Below, one piece after another: positions 11,381 through 22,697 of a stretch of DNA of 64,000 nucleotides. Every line of letters begins with the position of its first letter. Positions within the stretch are counted from its first letter, which is position 1. Below the pieces are notes generated by a model that worked only from the letters and a program-made list of their open reading frames with translations, did no database searches and had not been told where the DNA came from. A program made the translations under genes and the position numbers. Origin of the DNA: Prorocentrum cordatum (taxonomy: Eukaryota; Sar; Dinophyceae; Prorocentrales; Prorocentraceae); contig CAUYUJ010014196.1 in NCBI GenBank assembly GCA_963575745.1, forward strand, positions 257,160 through 321,159, written 5' to 3'.

Positions 11381-11522
11381 CGCGTAGATGGGGTCGGAGG
11401 ATCGCGCCGCATCGCCGATGCATCGGCGATGCGGCTTGATATTGAGTCCGATTTCCTCGCCCACGGCGCCGATGCATCGCCGACGTCGCCGATGCGCTGC
11501 GATCCTCCGACCCCATCTGCGT
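11381..11522. mobile_element. Foldback (hairpin) element, about 140 bp
   Basis: The left arm 'gatggggtcggaggatcgc' is mirrored by the right arm 'gcgatcctccgaccccatc'. Inner arms are rich in 'gccgatgcatcg'. No target-site duplication is obvious and it has no ORF. Confidence 0.78.
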
Positions 11523-11680
11523 GGGCCAGGCTTGGGAGGCCTCTGCACCACCAAGAGGGCCACTTCAGCGAGGAGGTCCACGATGCCTCCCCGAGCCGGA
11601 GGCTGGAGGTGTCTCGGGCAAGGCAGGGGGACCACACCGCTATAGCCAGGATGACCTGCCCTGGCTCCTCCCAGGGGTGG

Positions 11681-11738
11681 TGGTGGTGGTGGTGGTGGTG
11701 GTGGTGGTGGTGGTGGTGGTGGTGGTGGTGGTGGTGGT
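11681..11738 (+). repeat. (GGT)n microsatellite
   Basis: Pure GGT triplets in about 19 copies; encodes poly-Trp, poly-Val or poly-Gly depending on frame, so not evidence of a gene. Confidence 0.97.
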
Positions 11739-11944
11739 TGGCAATCGTCTGGCAATGGGTTTCCCACACTCCGGAATTATGGGGAACCCAGGGGGGTCGT
11801 GGTGAGTTTAGGTTTCCCATACATCGCAGGCGTGGTGGTGCCGCTTCTCTCTGTTCCTGCAGGACCGCCCGCCTGGCGCACAGGGAGCCGGGCTCGTCCT
11901 TGCCGCTGCTCCCGTGCCCAGCGGCGCAGAGGAGAGAACGAAGT

Positions 11945-12040
11945 GGAAGAGGAGGAGGAGGAGGAGGAGGAGGAGGAAGAGGAGGAGGAGGAGGAGGAGG
12001 AGGAGGAGGAGGAGGGAGAAGAGGAGGAGGAGGAGGAGGA

Positions 12041-12071
<31 letters not shown>

Positions 12072-12222
12072 GAGGAGGAGGAGGAGGAGGGGAGGAGGAG
12101 GAGGAGGAGGAGGAGGAGGAGAAGGAGGAGGAGGAGGAGGAGGAGGAGGAGGAGAAGGAGGGGGAGGAGGAGGAGGAGGAGGAGGAGGAGGAGGAGGAGG
12201 AGGAGGAGGAGGAGGAGGAGTA
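11945..12222 (+). repeat. Long (GGA)n homopurine tract
   Basis: About 275 bp of GGA triplets with a few GAA, GGGG and GAGAA variants; a short further GGA run lies at 12275-12306. Confidence 0.97.
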
Positions 12223-12470
12223 GGCGGCACAGGGAGTGACCCTTATGCCGCGGCAAATAGCGGAAATAGCGGAGAAGGAGGAGGAGGAGGAGGAGGAGGA
12301 GGAGGAGCAGGTTTCTTTCGCGGCGCGTTCGGCCTCCGCTTGCCTTCCGCGGGCGGAGCCACTCGCGTTCTGCGCCCGCCGTGCCGTCTCGTGGGCCAGC
12401 ACCTCGCTGACGGCCCGAGAGGGCCGGCGGGGTGCCCCAGAGGCAAGAGGGGACCAAAGCTCTGCACGAA

Positions 12471-12666
12471 CGGGATGGGCACGGACAGAATGGGTACGAT
12501 GCCCAACAGCAGTTCCTGTTCATTTGGAGCAGGACTCGCTGTCCACGCCGCCGCGGCCTGTGTCCATCTGAGACAGAAGGCCGCCCGCCCAACAGCGGCC
12601 GCTGTTGGTTTTGGACAACATTTGTTGTTGGGCATCGTACCCACTTTTTCAGTACCCATTTCGGGC
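12471..12666. mobile_element. MITE-like element with inverted ends (family 4)
   Basis: The left segment 'gaatgggtacgatgcccaac' is the complement of the right 'gttgggcatcgtaccca', with outer arms 'gggatgggcac' and 'agtacccatttc'. A second member is at 58266-58663. No ORF. Confidence 0.75.
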
Positions 12667-12689
12667 GTCCCAAAAAACTCAAACAGTGG

Positions 12690-12904
12690 CGAAGCGTCTG
12701 GGCTCGCCTACAGCCCTACCAAACAATGTTCCAAGAACCTTTTTGTGGGTTCCTTCCACGAAATGTTCTTAGAACATTTCTGGCGGAACCCGTCTTGTTT
12801 TGTCACACCAGGCTTATGTTCTAAGAACATTGTTTCCTCATTCGAACATGTTTTGGTTCTAAGAACATGTCGTGGCAGGAATGCCGGGACGGTCGGTCCC
12901 TGCT
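12690..12904 (+). repeat. GTTCTAAGAAC-cluster repeat, copy 1
   Basis: Contains at least five variants of the near-palindrome GTTCTAAGAACAT and ends in 'atgccgggacggtcg'. The same order of motifs recurs at 13377-13602. Confidence 0.88.
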
Positions 12905-13376
12905 CCAAAAACCCTCCCGCCGCAATTCCGTCGAGGCGAGAAGGAGGGCGAGAGGGGGGGATAGCAAAGGGGGGGGGGGAGGGAGAACCAGCTCGCGTAG
13001 CTGATTCTCCCGGCGCCTCCCGGCGCCGGAGGCGGCTATGTATCGAGGAAGGGGCCCCTCGGCGGGGCCGAAACCAGCTGCATGCAGCAGATTTCGTAGA
13101 TAACCCCCCCCTTTCCCCATCCCCCCCTCTCGCCTGGCCCGAGGGAGGGAGGGCGCGCGAAGGTACCCCGCCAACCTCACCCTCGCGCCCGCGGCCTCGG
13201 GGGCCCTCCTGCTCTCGCCGGACGCGCGCCTGGTCCTGGGCAGGCCGTGGGCGGGGCGCGCACATCCACACCCGTATAGGGCCTGCGCGGGCCGGGCCCC
13301 CGCGCCGGGCGCCCAGCCGGCGGGGACGCGGGGCGCTTCTCCGCGGATGCCCCGCGCGGAGCGCAGCCGTTCGAGC

Positions 13377-13602
13377 AGTGGCGCAGCGTCCTGGCTGGCC
13401 TAAAAGCCCTACCGAACCATGTTCTAAGAACCTCTTGCGGTTCCCACGAGCTGTTCTCAGAACATTTCTGGCGGGGACTGTCTCGTTTTAGCACATGGGG
13501 TGTGTGTTCTAAGAACATTGTTCTTGTTCTTAGAACATTTTCGGGTTCTGAGAACATTTCCTGGTATGACTATAGGAATGCCGGGACGGTCGTTCCCTGC
13601 TC
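13377..13602 (+). repeat. GTTCTAAGAAC-cluster repeat, copy 2
   Basis: Aligns with 12690-12904 from 'gtggcg-agcgtc' to 'aatgccgggacggtcg'. The palindromic GTTCT-A-AGAAC core is better kept than the spacers. Confidence 0.88.
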
Positions 13603-13940
13603 AAGCCGTGCGACCGCGACTCCACGGGATTGCGCCCAGGACCCCAGACCGCGAGGGCGTGGCCACACATCCAGGCCGGCCCGGCGAGGGCCCCCGGAGG
13701 CCGACAGCGGCCCCAAACCGGCCGCTCCAGTTTTTGGCCGGGGCGTCGAATCTCTCTGGGTGGGTGTGGATGCGCTCGCCGCTCCTGCGCAGGGGCGTGT
13801 CGGCGGAGGGCCCCGCCGTAAAGGCCCTGAAGGCGCACCTAGCCGCGCTGCCGCGGCGGGCCGCCAGGGTGGAGGCGACCGTCCGCCAGGGGCCCAGGTG
13901 ATCCCGGCGCCGCTGCGGGCTTCCGCCCTCAGGTCCTCAG

Positions 13941-13996
13941 GTCCTCCTCCTCCTCCTCCTCCTCCTCCTCCTCCTCCTCCTCCTCCTCTTCCTCCT
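13941..13996 (+). repeat. (CTC)n tract
   Basis: Pure pyrimidine triplets in about 18 copies. Confidence 0.95.
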
Positions 13997-14224
13997 CGCC
14001 GCAGGTCGCCGCGGGTCCAGGCGGCGCAGGAAATCGAGGCTCGAAGTTCGAGGCATTCTGGCGTCTTCGTCGGTTCTCGGGGGCTCTCTGGGCTCGAGGT
14101 GCCTTTCAGCAGCTGCACCTGGCCGAGGGCGCTCCCAGGGTGCCCGGATCGTCGCAAACGGTCGCCAGAGACCCAAGTTATGGCCCGCAAGTCAGGCGAT
14201 CTTGACATCCTGCCGATGTGAAGA

Positions 14225-14600
14225 GTTTATGGCGAACGGTTTTTTGCCCAGCTTTGGCCTCCAACCAGGGGCCCTTGCCAGGCCTCGGGGCTGAACAAAA
14301 CGACTCGGGATGAAACGCTGGTCCTGGGGAAGGGGTCCAGACCTCTTGGGGCCACTCTGCGCAAAGATCACGACGTCGGGTGTCTGGGTGCCCTCAAGTC
14401 CAGGCGATGCAAACAACTCGCGGCGGCAAGTCTTCGATTTTTGTTCGGCCTCTGGAGGCCGCCTCCCAGTCCCAGAGCTGTGAAAACACGACTCGGGACG
14501 AGAAGCCGGCCCTGGGGAAGACTTCGAGATCCACGGGCCCCCCGTCACGAAAAAAAACAGCGTCGGATGAGAGGGTGGCCGCCAACATTGTGCAAGGGCT
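14225..14600 (+). repeat. Dispersed GC-rich repeat, two tandem partial units
   Basis: 'gactcgggatgaaacgc' and 'gactcgggacgagaagcc' head two related units of about 200 bp with 'ggtccagacctct', 'cacgacgtcgg' and 'ggccctggggaag' words. The family recurs at 46.2-46.57 kb and in fragments elsewhere. Confidence 0.65.
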
Positions 14601-15079
14601 GCAGGGGTGTCCTCGGTTCGGTTGCTCGGCTGCGTCGCAGTCGGCTGCGCTCGGTCGGCTGCGCTCAGTCGGTTCGGTCCCGTCGGTTTCTGCGCCGCTG
14701 CGTCCCTCTGGGCTCTTTTCGGTCCGTCGGGTTCGTTCGGTTTCGGTTTCGCTGTTGGTTCGGGTTGTGTTCTGCTTTGCTCTCGCCGCGTACCCATACC
14801 ATGTTGCAGTGGTGCCGTAACTCCTTCTACCTGTTTTGGTGAGCCTCGGGTGGCACTCTTGCGAACCCTACCCCCTGGGGTCCAATCGACGCTGGAATAT
14901 CGGACCCCCCTCCACTTGGGTTCACATGGCTGCAGACATGCTTCGATGCTTGGCCCCGCGCCAGTGCTTCAGAAATTTGACCTGCAGGAGCAGGGCTCGC
15001 ACGCAGCTGCCCAGAATGATCGAGGACCGAGGCCCCGCGGCTCCAAGACGTCGGACCTCCGAAAGTGTCTGTATATGCG

Positions 15080-15330
15080 GACGTTTCTTATTTAATCGCT
15101 TCGCTCACTCCGCCGGCCCGTATTGTGCCATCGCAGGCGTTTGCCTGCGCGTTCGTGGCCTCTTGGAGGCCGTTTGTGGGCCTCTTGGAGTTGGGCCTCT
15201 TGGCGGTATTTCTGGGACCTTCCGGGGCGTCACGGGGGCCTCTTGGGGCCTCTTTGGAATCTCTCGGGGCCTCTCGGGGGCCTCTTGGGGGCTTTTTGTG
15301 GGCTTTTTAGGACCTCCAGGGGACCTATGC
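15080..15330 (+). repeat. 'CGCTTCGCTCACTCCGCC' motif followed by a G-rich minisatellite
   Basis: The segment near 15087-15130 ('ttatttaatcgcttcgctca') followed by repeated 'ggggcctcttggggg' units recurs with the same order at 63605-64000. Confidence 0.82.
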
Positions 15331-15614
15331 GGACGCGCCTTATTGCCTTGCCTTCCCTTGCTTCCCTCCCGCAACCCCTCCTCCCCCGCAGACCCCCTGG
15401 CGGCGCGACTTGTTTCGCCACGGTGGACGCCCAGAGGCCTCGACTCTGTCCCTGTGACCGGCTTGTCGCCACGAGCCGTCTCTTTTGGGATGCCCCCGGC
15501 GGCCCTGCGAGGGCCCCAACACAGAGAGGCCGACGCGCGCGGAACGCTCTCCGCTTCCATGTTTTTTTTGTGTCTGCCCCTGGCGTGATGAGGGCTTGGG
15601 GGGGGTGGAAACCT

Positions 15615-15870
15615 GTAGCGCGTTTGCGCCTCTCTCTCTCTCTCTGTCTCTCGCCTCCTCCTCCTCCTCTGCCCCTCCTCCTTTTCCTTCTCCACCTCCT
15701 TCTCCAGTTCGGAACCTCGGGACTGCGGGCGTTGGTACTGAGGTGGCGCTGCCTTCCCTTCTCCAGTCCTCCCTCCTCATCATCCATCCTCCTTCTTCTT
15801 CTCATTCTGCGACATTGCGCCTCCTCCTCATTCCTCCTCCTCCTCCTTCTCCACCTCTTCCTCCTCCTCC
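15615..15870 (+). repeat. Pyrimidine-rich (CT)n/(TCC)n block
   Basis: Several CT and CTC runs separated by short unique pieces. No gene. Confidence 0.85.
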
Positions 15871-15899
15871 TCCTTGTGCGCTGGGCGAGCTTACGCCAC

Positions 15900-17040
15900 G
15901 GAGCTGGAGCATAGCACGATAAAATATTCATGCGTGAAGCCGATTTCGGCAAAGCGCGAGCCAAATTCCTCGAGGCCAGCGTAGAATACTAATGGGCGGG
16001 GGATGAGAGACAAGCAACCAGTTGGGCCAAACGGCTTGAAGTATACGCTAGCCTCGCGGTGCTGGTGGGAGTGAAGGAATCCGAACTGAATGTATCGACT
16101 AGAACTGATCATGTAAGATACTGAGGAAGAACGCCACCAAGGAGGATCCGAAATACGCGTGCAAGTAAAAAGAAAGGTGAAGGAGTATCTGCCTATTTGT
16201 TGTTCAGCAGTATTTCCTATTGGTCGGGTGAGTCAGACAGTTCCGCTTAAACTTGGCCGACGTCGCGTAGTAATCCTCCCATCCCAACAGCTGCAGGCAT
16301 TCCACAGCCCCACCGCCGCCATCGGTGCAGTAACTGAGCTGTAGCGAAACTGGGCTGGGCAACTGGGCTATGCAAAAGTGTCGAAAGGCTAGCCCTGAAG
16401 TGCTGCCAACGATCACTCTCCGAACCACCGCTAACACAGCCATTAGCATTGAGCAAGCGACTGAATGCTGGGCATGGGCTAGCTGGAACGCGTGGGACCT
16501 TGCTAAGACGATCTCTGGGTCAAACGTATGTCTTCGCAGAGCGGGTCAGAGCGTAGAAGAGGTCAATCTTGTCATAGGCTGGCGCTGTAGAGGCTAGCCT
16601 GTGATTACATTCCGTGTGCTGCGAAATTACTGAATGTATTTTTATGTCAGCGCTGGTCGGTGCTGAACGGCAGTTCACAGTAGGGGTCTGATGGCCCTTC
16701 CCCTGCCGAAGGCCCAAATGCCGCAGCAGCCATACGGAAAGTATGACACACACACACACACACCCCTCGGTGTAGGCTGGGCTGCAATCGCCAGGCTACT
16801 GCAACTGAACGTCGGATCTTCGCCATCCCCGTCCGAATTCCGATCCCCACATAGCCCCAAGAGTCCCTCCATCCTTACGACCAAACAGGTTGGTGAGTAG
16901 TCGTACTGGGTAGTCAGGCTCGCACGGAAACGAGTTGAGTGTGATATCACTAAATTGTAGAGGCCTCGGGCCTGTGCCGCCGATTCGGGAAGCTCCATGG
17001 CGCTCCGTAAGAACTCGTCGTCCTGTTGAATAGCTTGTCA
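15900..17040. other. Lower-GC unique region, nothing recognised
   Basis: Stops are frequent in all frames and no frame over about 100 codons carries a known motif. A short (AC)n is at 16745-16764. Confidence 0.5.
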
Positions 17041-17044
17041 GCTT

Positions 17045-17155
17045 TACCTCGAGGAGGAAGGAGGGAGGGAGGGAGGAGGAGGAGGAGGAGGAGGAGGAGG
17101 AGGAAGGATGAGGATGAGGATGAGGAGGAGGAGGAGGAGGAGGAGGAGGAGGAGG
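17045..17155 (+). repeat. GGA tract (5' border of cassette alpha)
   Basis: GGAGGG followed by GAG triplets with GAT interruptions. It abuts the 'acccaagact' start of cassette alpha. Confidence 0.93.
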
Positions 17156-17860
17156 GGAAGGACCAGTGCAAACCCAAGACTCACCAACGATATTGCAATA
17201 GACCCTCCATCCAAGTTCCCCCTTCATGGGCCCCCACGAGGGTTCATGCTTATTGAAGGAAGTGCCCCGTTGGAAGACAGCCGTTAGAAAATCCGGAATT
17301 CTGCCAGAACGCCGTTCTGTTGATCTTGACCACGCGAATCACCATGATTGTTGCGTCTTGCCGATCTTGAGCCGTGCCAGAACACCATCTCAGATATTAT
17401 CTGAGATATGATCACCACGAATCAATCTAACTTTTGCGAGCTGGCAGTCAGACATCGTACCATAACGCCAGTGTCCAGATGGTAACCATGGAAGCCTTCG
17501 AAACTGTTGTAAACTCTCGAAACGAATGTGCACGGCGGTAAGGCGAGAGCCAGATTTGGAAAAGGAACCGCCCTCCATCCGTGAAGCTGTTGCGTTTGTT
17601 GGAGCGAAAGTGCGCGGCGCTGAGGCGAGAGCCACATTATGTTTTAATATTGATGTGCGCGGCGCTCAGGCGAGAGCCACATATTGAAAACCACCCGCCC
17701 TCCATCCGTGAAGCTTTGGCAAAGGTCAGGCTTCGGGATCATACATGGTGAGGAAGTCTCAGGCGAAACGCCCAGCCCGCCCTTTCGACCGGCCTCGGGG
17801 TGCGACATAGGAGTTATCGTTCATAAAGAATGTAATGGAGGAGGCAGAGGAGGATGGGAA
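17156..17860 (+). repeat. GGA-flanked cassette alpha, copy at 17 kb
   Basis: Aligns with 29904-30667. Shared landmarks in order: 'aacccaagact', 'tcaacgat', 'cgttg-aga-ag', 'gttgcgtcttg', tandem 'ccgtgaagct'/'gcgcggcgct' units of about 70 bp, 'aggaagt-tcaggcgaaacgc' and 'cctcggggtgcga'. It begins and ends in GGA-type sequence. No ORF is conserved between copies. Confidence 0.85.
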
Positions 17861-17959
17861 GGAGGGTGTTGTCAATCGCAGTAGGCAGCATGATGTGTTG
17901 AATGGAATAATTGTGTCGTGTCCGTCTGTCGAGCTTGATGGCGAGCTTCTGGCCGGGAG

Positions 17960-18365
17960 CTCCGGCCCCAGCCCCTGCCCCCCTGCCCTGGCTCCGGCCC
18001 CGGCCCCAGCCACGGCCCCAGCCCGCGGGCCCGCGGGCCCGCGGGCCCGCATGGAACAAAAGCTGGCCTTTGTTCCATGCCGCCCTGCATGGTCCTGGCC
18101 CCCCGGCGTTTCTCGGCCCCGGCCCCGGCCCCGGCGGTGGCTCCTGCCCCGGGCTGGGGCTGGGGCCCGGCTCAGCCCCAGCTCCACCCCTCCCGCCCTG
18201 GCCCCGTCCCCGGCCCTGGTCCCAGGCCATATGGCTGCAGCAGCCCCGGCCCCGGTCTGGCCTTGAAGCCCCGGCCCCGGCCCCGGCCCCGCCCGCCCCG
18301 AGCTCCATGCCGCGGCCCCCGCCCCAGCCCCGACCCCCAGCGCAGCCCCAGCCCCCGAAAAACAA
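17960..18365 (+). repeat. GGCCCC-rich minisatellite
   Basis: Degenerate CCCCGG/GGCCCC hexamers over about 400 bp give long Pro/Ala/Gly-rich frames on both strands (for example 17814-18365 minus). These are repeat artefacts. Confidence 0.9.
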
Positions 18366-18429
18366 GGAGGCATCCCCCGTGCACCGTTTCCCGGCAGAGC
18401 CACCCGGGCAAACGCCTCAGCAGAGCTGA

Positions 18430-20380
18430 AGCTCAGGCTGCAGCTTCTTAAAACTCGCACGTTGGATTGGCGGATGTGAAGTAGGCTGGCCGTACATACA
18501 CCGTCTGGCCTGGTATTTGGTGGCATGCATTCGGAAAGACAGGCCAAGGTCGATGTAGACAGTCTGAAATGAGAATGGCGGTGTTGCGCAGCCGCGGGTG
18601 TCAGGAGGTCCTCGGAGTACCAGGAGGGCGTTTGCTCAGAGAACGGTGGGTGGGTCTTGTTAAAGTTTTAGCAGCGCGCGGAAGTCCCACCAAACCCGCC
18701 AACCTCCCAACGCCCCCAACTCCTACAACCACCCATCTCCATGACACGAGGAACCAATGCAGTGGCTGCTGAAAACCAGGGTGCGCGTTGTCATCTGGTG
18801 TAGGCGGTCAGCTGAACTGGATACCTGTTGCAGATGATTTGTTGCGAATTTAGGTAGAGTATCTGTCAACAGAGCTGACTGAGAAGTGCAGAGAATAGAT
18901 AATGTAGTGTGATCGACCCGCAGGGAGCACCACTGGTAGCCTCAACAGAGGCTGAGTATGGGCAGGGGAAGCGATACAGTGTAATCAGCGAATGCGTATT
19001 CTTGGCCAGAGTGGCCTTGTCTTGAAGAGCTGGCGCCAGCAGTGAAAGGAATGTTCCAAACATGTAGCGGACGATCCACCCTGCCCTACCGATGTAAAAG
19101 CAAGCTGGTTGTAGGTAGCGCGCAACGGTTCAAGCAAGCGTAGACAAGTATCTGCTGGCTGTGTGTAGCTCGCGACGTCAAGGTCAAATCAAAGGTAGCA
19201 TGTAGTCCCCATGGTATGGGGAGAGCTCATGCACAGAGGCCGGCGCAGTAGAGGATGCGAGCTGTGCTGCCTGCAGTGCCGTACCCCTCCCCTCCCCTGA
19301 GCCTCCCCACCAGCCACACCACCCAGGTAAAGTGAGGTGCAGGTAGGGGTGAGGGAGGTGATGACAGGCTCAGTAGGTGTGCGTCCTGTAACCTCTGCCG
19401 TTTTTTTGTGCATCTCCCCGAGGTATGCCCCGCAGGGCTTCTTGGCAGGGTATGAGGCTGTCTGTACTAGATGTGGATTTTTGGGGTTAAGCGCTGTCCG
19501 TGTTGCCAGTGCTCCAGGGTAAGGACGGGTCTTTCGGCTTGTCGGTTGGTGGCACTTTGCGTGATGCACGTAAGCATCCGTCTTCAATGTGCCTCCGCAC
19601 TTCTACGAAGTATTGTGTGTACTGTTGTTGGTGATCTCGTACCCTGTTGAGGTATTCTGCCAAAATTGGCTCGTCGTAGTGTTTGGCGTTGTGTCGTAAG
19701 TGGTCGTCCGTGTCAGATGTCGTGGTTGAGCCTAGTTTTGGTTGGAGAGGTTGTTGCTGGTAGGCTTGGTGTCTAGTTGGATGCTGTTTGTGTGGTGGAA
19801 GTTATGACGGTCCTTGCTGGACTTGATCGTTTTCGGTGGTTCAGGTAGTTGTTGGAATGGCGGGTGCTACAGGTAAGTCTGTATTGTTGGGTGTAGTGTT
19901 GGTGAGTAGAGGTCAATTGACCAGGGTGGTACTCGTGCCCGTAATCATGCTGGAAGTGCTTGTTGTATAGGAAAAGAAAAGGTCACGCAGCATAACTGGG
20001 GCCACAGCATACCCCTCCCCGCGGTGTGCCCCTCAGGGCTCCCATGTCGGGTACTGGGCGGAACGCATCTGATCCTCAGGCCATCTTCAACGTAAGTGGC
20101 AAGTTATGGCCCCGAGGTTGTTGAATGATAATGCAATTCGACTTTCGACCTGTGTCAAATATTGAAGGTGCGAAGCAAGTTGGATTGACATGAGTGGCGA
20201 AGCTTGCTGTGCGGAAATAACAAATAAGTGAGATCACGTATGCATGGCTGGTGCCTCTCCGAACCCCTCCCCGTGGTGTGCCCCGCAGGGTTCCCATGCC
20301 AGGTACGGGGCGGCTGCGTGAGCACATGGTCGTTTGCAGTTGGTACTGTTGAGACTGGGCGTGGTGTTGTGGTGCACCTC
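18430..20380. other. Unique region without a recognised gene
   Basis: Moderate GC and only short frames. A weak repeat around 'cccctcccc-gtgtgccc-cagggc' occurs near 19410, 20010 and 20265. No supported exon was found. Confidence 0.5.
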
Positions 20381-20382
20381 GT

Positions 20383-21066
20383 CCTTCTCCTCCTCCTCCT
20401 CCTCCTCCTCCTCCTCCTCCTCCTCCTCCTCCTCGTCTCTCTGCTGTCCGCCCTTCTTGTCAAAGGCAGCCTGCCCTCGTCGTCCTTTAGAGGGTGAGCT
20501 CCCTCCGAGGCCTCGAGCTGGACGGCGCGGTCGAGGGCGCGTCGCCCGAGCGCTACTCGCTGGCCGAGCGCGGGGGGGGGGGGACAACAAGGGACGGGAA
20601 GGGGGCAGGCGCTCCAGAGGATGCCGCGCCCCCCCCCCCTTCCCCCCCCTCCCCTTGGGGCAGGGAGGAGGTTGGGGCAGGGAGGAGGAGGTAGGGGGGC
20701 TGGGGCAGGGAGGGGCCTCAATCCCTCGTTCTCCTTTTGGTTGTCGTCCTCCCTGTCATCCCCCCTCCTCCCTTCCCGAACCGCTTCTGCCCCTTCCTGC
20801 TCCTGTCTCCTCCTCCTCCTTCTCCTCGTCCTCCTCCTGATCGTTCTCCAGTATGGAATCCTTGCTCCTGCTACTTGCTGTTTCTCGGGCCCCCTCCTCC
20901 TCCTCCTCCTCCTCCTCCTCCTCCTCCTCCTTCTCCTCTTTTCTCCTCCTCCTCCTCCTCCTCCTCCTCCTCCTCCTCCTCCTCCTCCTCCTCCTCCTCC
21001 TCTCCCCTCCTCAGTTCCTCTTGTCCCTCCTTCCTTCCTTTCTTCCTCCCTCCCTCCCTCCCTTCC
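20383..21066 (+). repeat. Cluster of TCC pyrimidine tracts
   Basis: Tracts at 20383-20434, 20800-20845 and 20895-21003, then a CTCCCTTCC run to 21066. Poly-Ser, poly-Leu and poly-Pro frames here are repeat-derived. Confidence 0.92.
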
Positions 21067-21542
21067 CTCAAGGTGGGCTATGCCCGACGCGCACATCAGC
21101 GGTGCGTGTCGGAGTCCTCTCGGCGCGTCGATTCCCGACCGAGGCCGCAGTGATCCCGCTGATCCCCTTCCCTTCCTCCGCATCATCCTTGTGCGCCTGC
21201 TCTGGGTGCTCCCTCCTCCTCGCGCTCCGCCCTGCTGCTCCCGGTCTGGACTCCTGCTTCTTCCCGCTCGTCCTTCCCCGGGGCCCTCGGCCCCCCCTTC
21301 GTCGCCGCTGCCGGCCGTCCGCGGGGAGGCGAAGGGGGAGACAGGGGATTGAGACGCGCGAAGGGGACGCTTAACTGGAGAAGGAGTTTGGGACGAAGGA
21401 GGATGAACGTAAGGGGGGGGTGGAGAGGCCCAGCCCGCCCGCGCCTGTCTCCCCAATTAGTGCTTTGCGCGCCCCGCCTAGCTCTTAACCGGAAAAGGCC
21501 CGCTCTCGACCCGCCGACCAAAAAGATGAACGCAAGGGATGG

Positions 21543-21590
21543 ATGAGGAGGAGGAGGAGGAGGAGGAGGAGGAGGAGGAGGAGGCGAGGG
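21543..21590 (+). repeat. (GGA)n tract
   Basis: Pure GAG triplets followed by GCGAGG units. Confidence 0.93.
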
Positions 21591-21779
21591 AGGCGAGGAG
21601 ACTAGCAGCACGTTCGTGAGGAGGCGAGGAGTTGAGGGAGGAAGTGAGGGATGGAGAACTTTGAGGAAGATGACTAACAGGAAAAGGAAGTTGGGACGAA
21701 GGAGGACGAGGCGCAGATGTGGAAGAGGGGGCGGCTCATAAGGAGGTGAGAGGAATGATTCTGCCGATGAGGGTATGGG

Positions 21780-21940
21780 ATGGTGATGCTATTGCGGCTG
21801 ATGATGATGCGGTTCCTGCTGATGATGCTGTTGATGAGGGTATTGAATATTTTGAGGATGATGAGGGCGGTGGTGATGAAGATGATGACCGTGGTGGTGG
21901 TGGTTTGGGTGGTGGCGATGGCAACGACGAAGACCATTAA

Positions 21941-21996
<56 letters not shown>

Positions 21997-22330
21997 CGAT
22001 GATGCTGCTGCTGCTGATGATGCTGATGGTGAGAATGTGGATTGTGGTGATGTTGCTGCTAATGCTGACTCGGATGACGACGCTGATGATGAGTCTGATG
22101 ACGACGACGCTGATTGTGATGAAGGTAATGATGATGACGATGTCGATGACGGTTCTGGCAATTATGATTGTGATGGTGGTCATGTTTATGATGATGATAC
22201 TGATGATGATGCTGATGCTGATGACGATGATACGATTGTTGGTGTTGATGTGTTGCTGATGATCAGGGTGATGCTGATGCTGGTGGTGATGCTTGTTGTG
22301 GTGGTGGTGATACTGACGATGATGAGGAGG
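21780..22330 (+). repeat. (GAT)n compound tract
   Basis: About 550 bp dominated by GAT with GCT, GGT and GAC interruptions, followed by GGA-rich sequence to about 22425. Confidence 0.95.
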
Positions 22331-22500
22331 ACGAGGAGGAGGATGGTGATGATGATGAGGAGGAGTTGGAGAAGAGGGAGGATGAGGAGGAATAGGAGGA
22401 GGAGGAGGAGGAGGAGGAAGAGGATCGTGAATCGTAGATGAGCGTTTCGGGGTGTTGCTGTCTTTCTTATGCGGCCTAGTTGCACCCCTGCGGTACGCTC

Positions 22501-22522
22501 ATAGCGAGCGCCTCTGAGCGTC
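22501..22522 (+). repeat. 5' target-site duplication of the LINE
   Basis: 22 bp beginning 'atagcgagcgcc', identical to 27869-27890. The match ends on both sides exactly where the retrotransposon-like sequence begins and ends. Confidence 0.85.
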
Positions 22523-22542
22523 CGTGGCCGTTTTGGCTCAAG
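22521..22542 (+). other. Dinoflagellate spliced-leader relic at the 5' end of the LINE
   Basis: 22 nt ending 'ttttggctcaag' match the DinoSL consensus at 20 of 22 positions; the two differences are both A to G. There is no donor GT after it (it continues 'taatac'), so it is not an SL RNA gene but a leader copied from a trans-spliced mRNA. It starts at the border of the target-site duplication, where the 5' end of a full-length retrotransposed RNA is expected. Confidence 0.8.
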
Positions 22543-22697
22543 TAATACATTTCTCGAGGCGGCTGGCCAGGGCAGCAGCTAACCCGTCCTCGACAGCCCG
22601 TCACTGCACTAGAGGTGGAACCAGTTTTCGGCATCGTTTGCATACTCGATACCGTGGCCTCCCAGGTCGTCTTTCTCGCTCTTTCTTTGCCATCACC

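Noticed and set aside
17814-18365. Gly/Pro/Ala-rich protein frames on both strands
   Set aside because: Produced by a GGCCCC hexamer repeat; no domain or conserved boundary.
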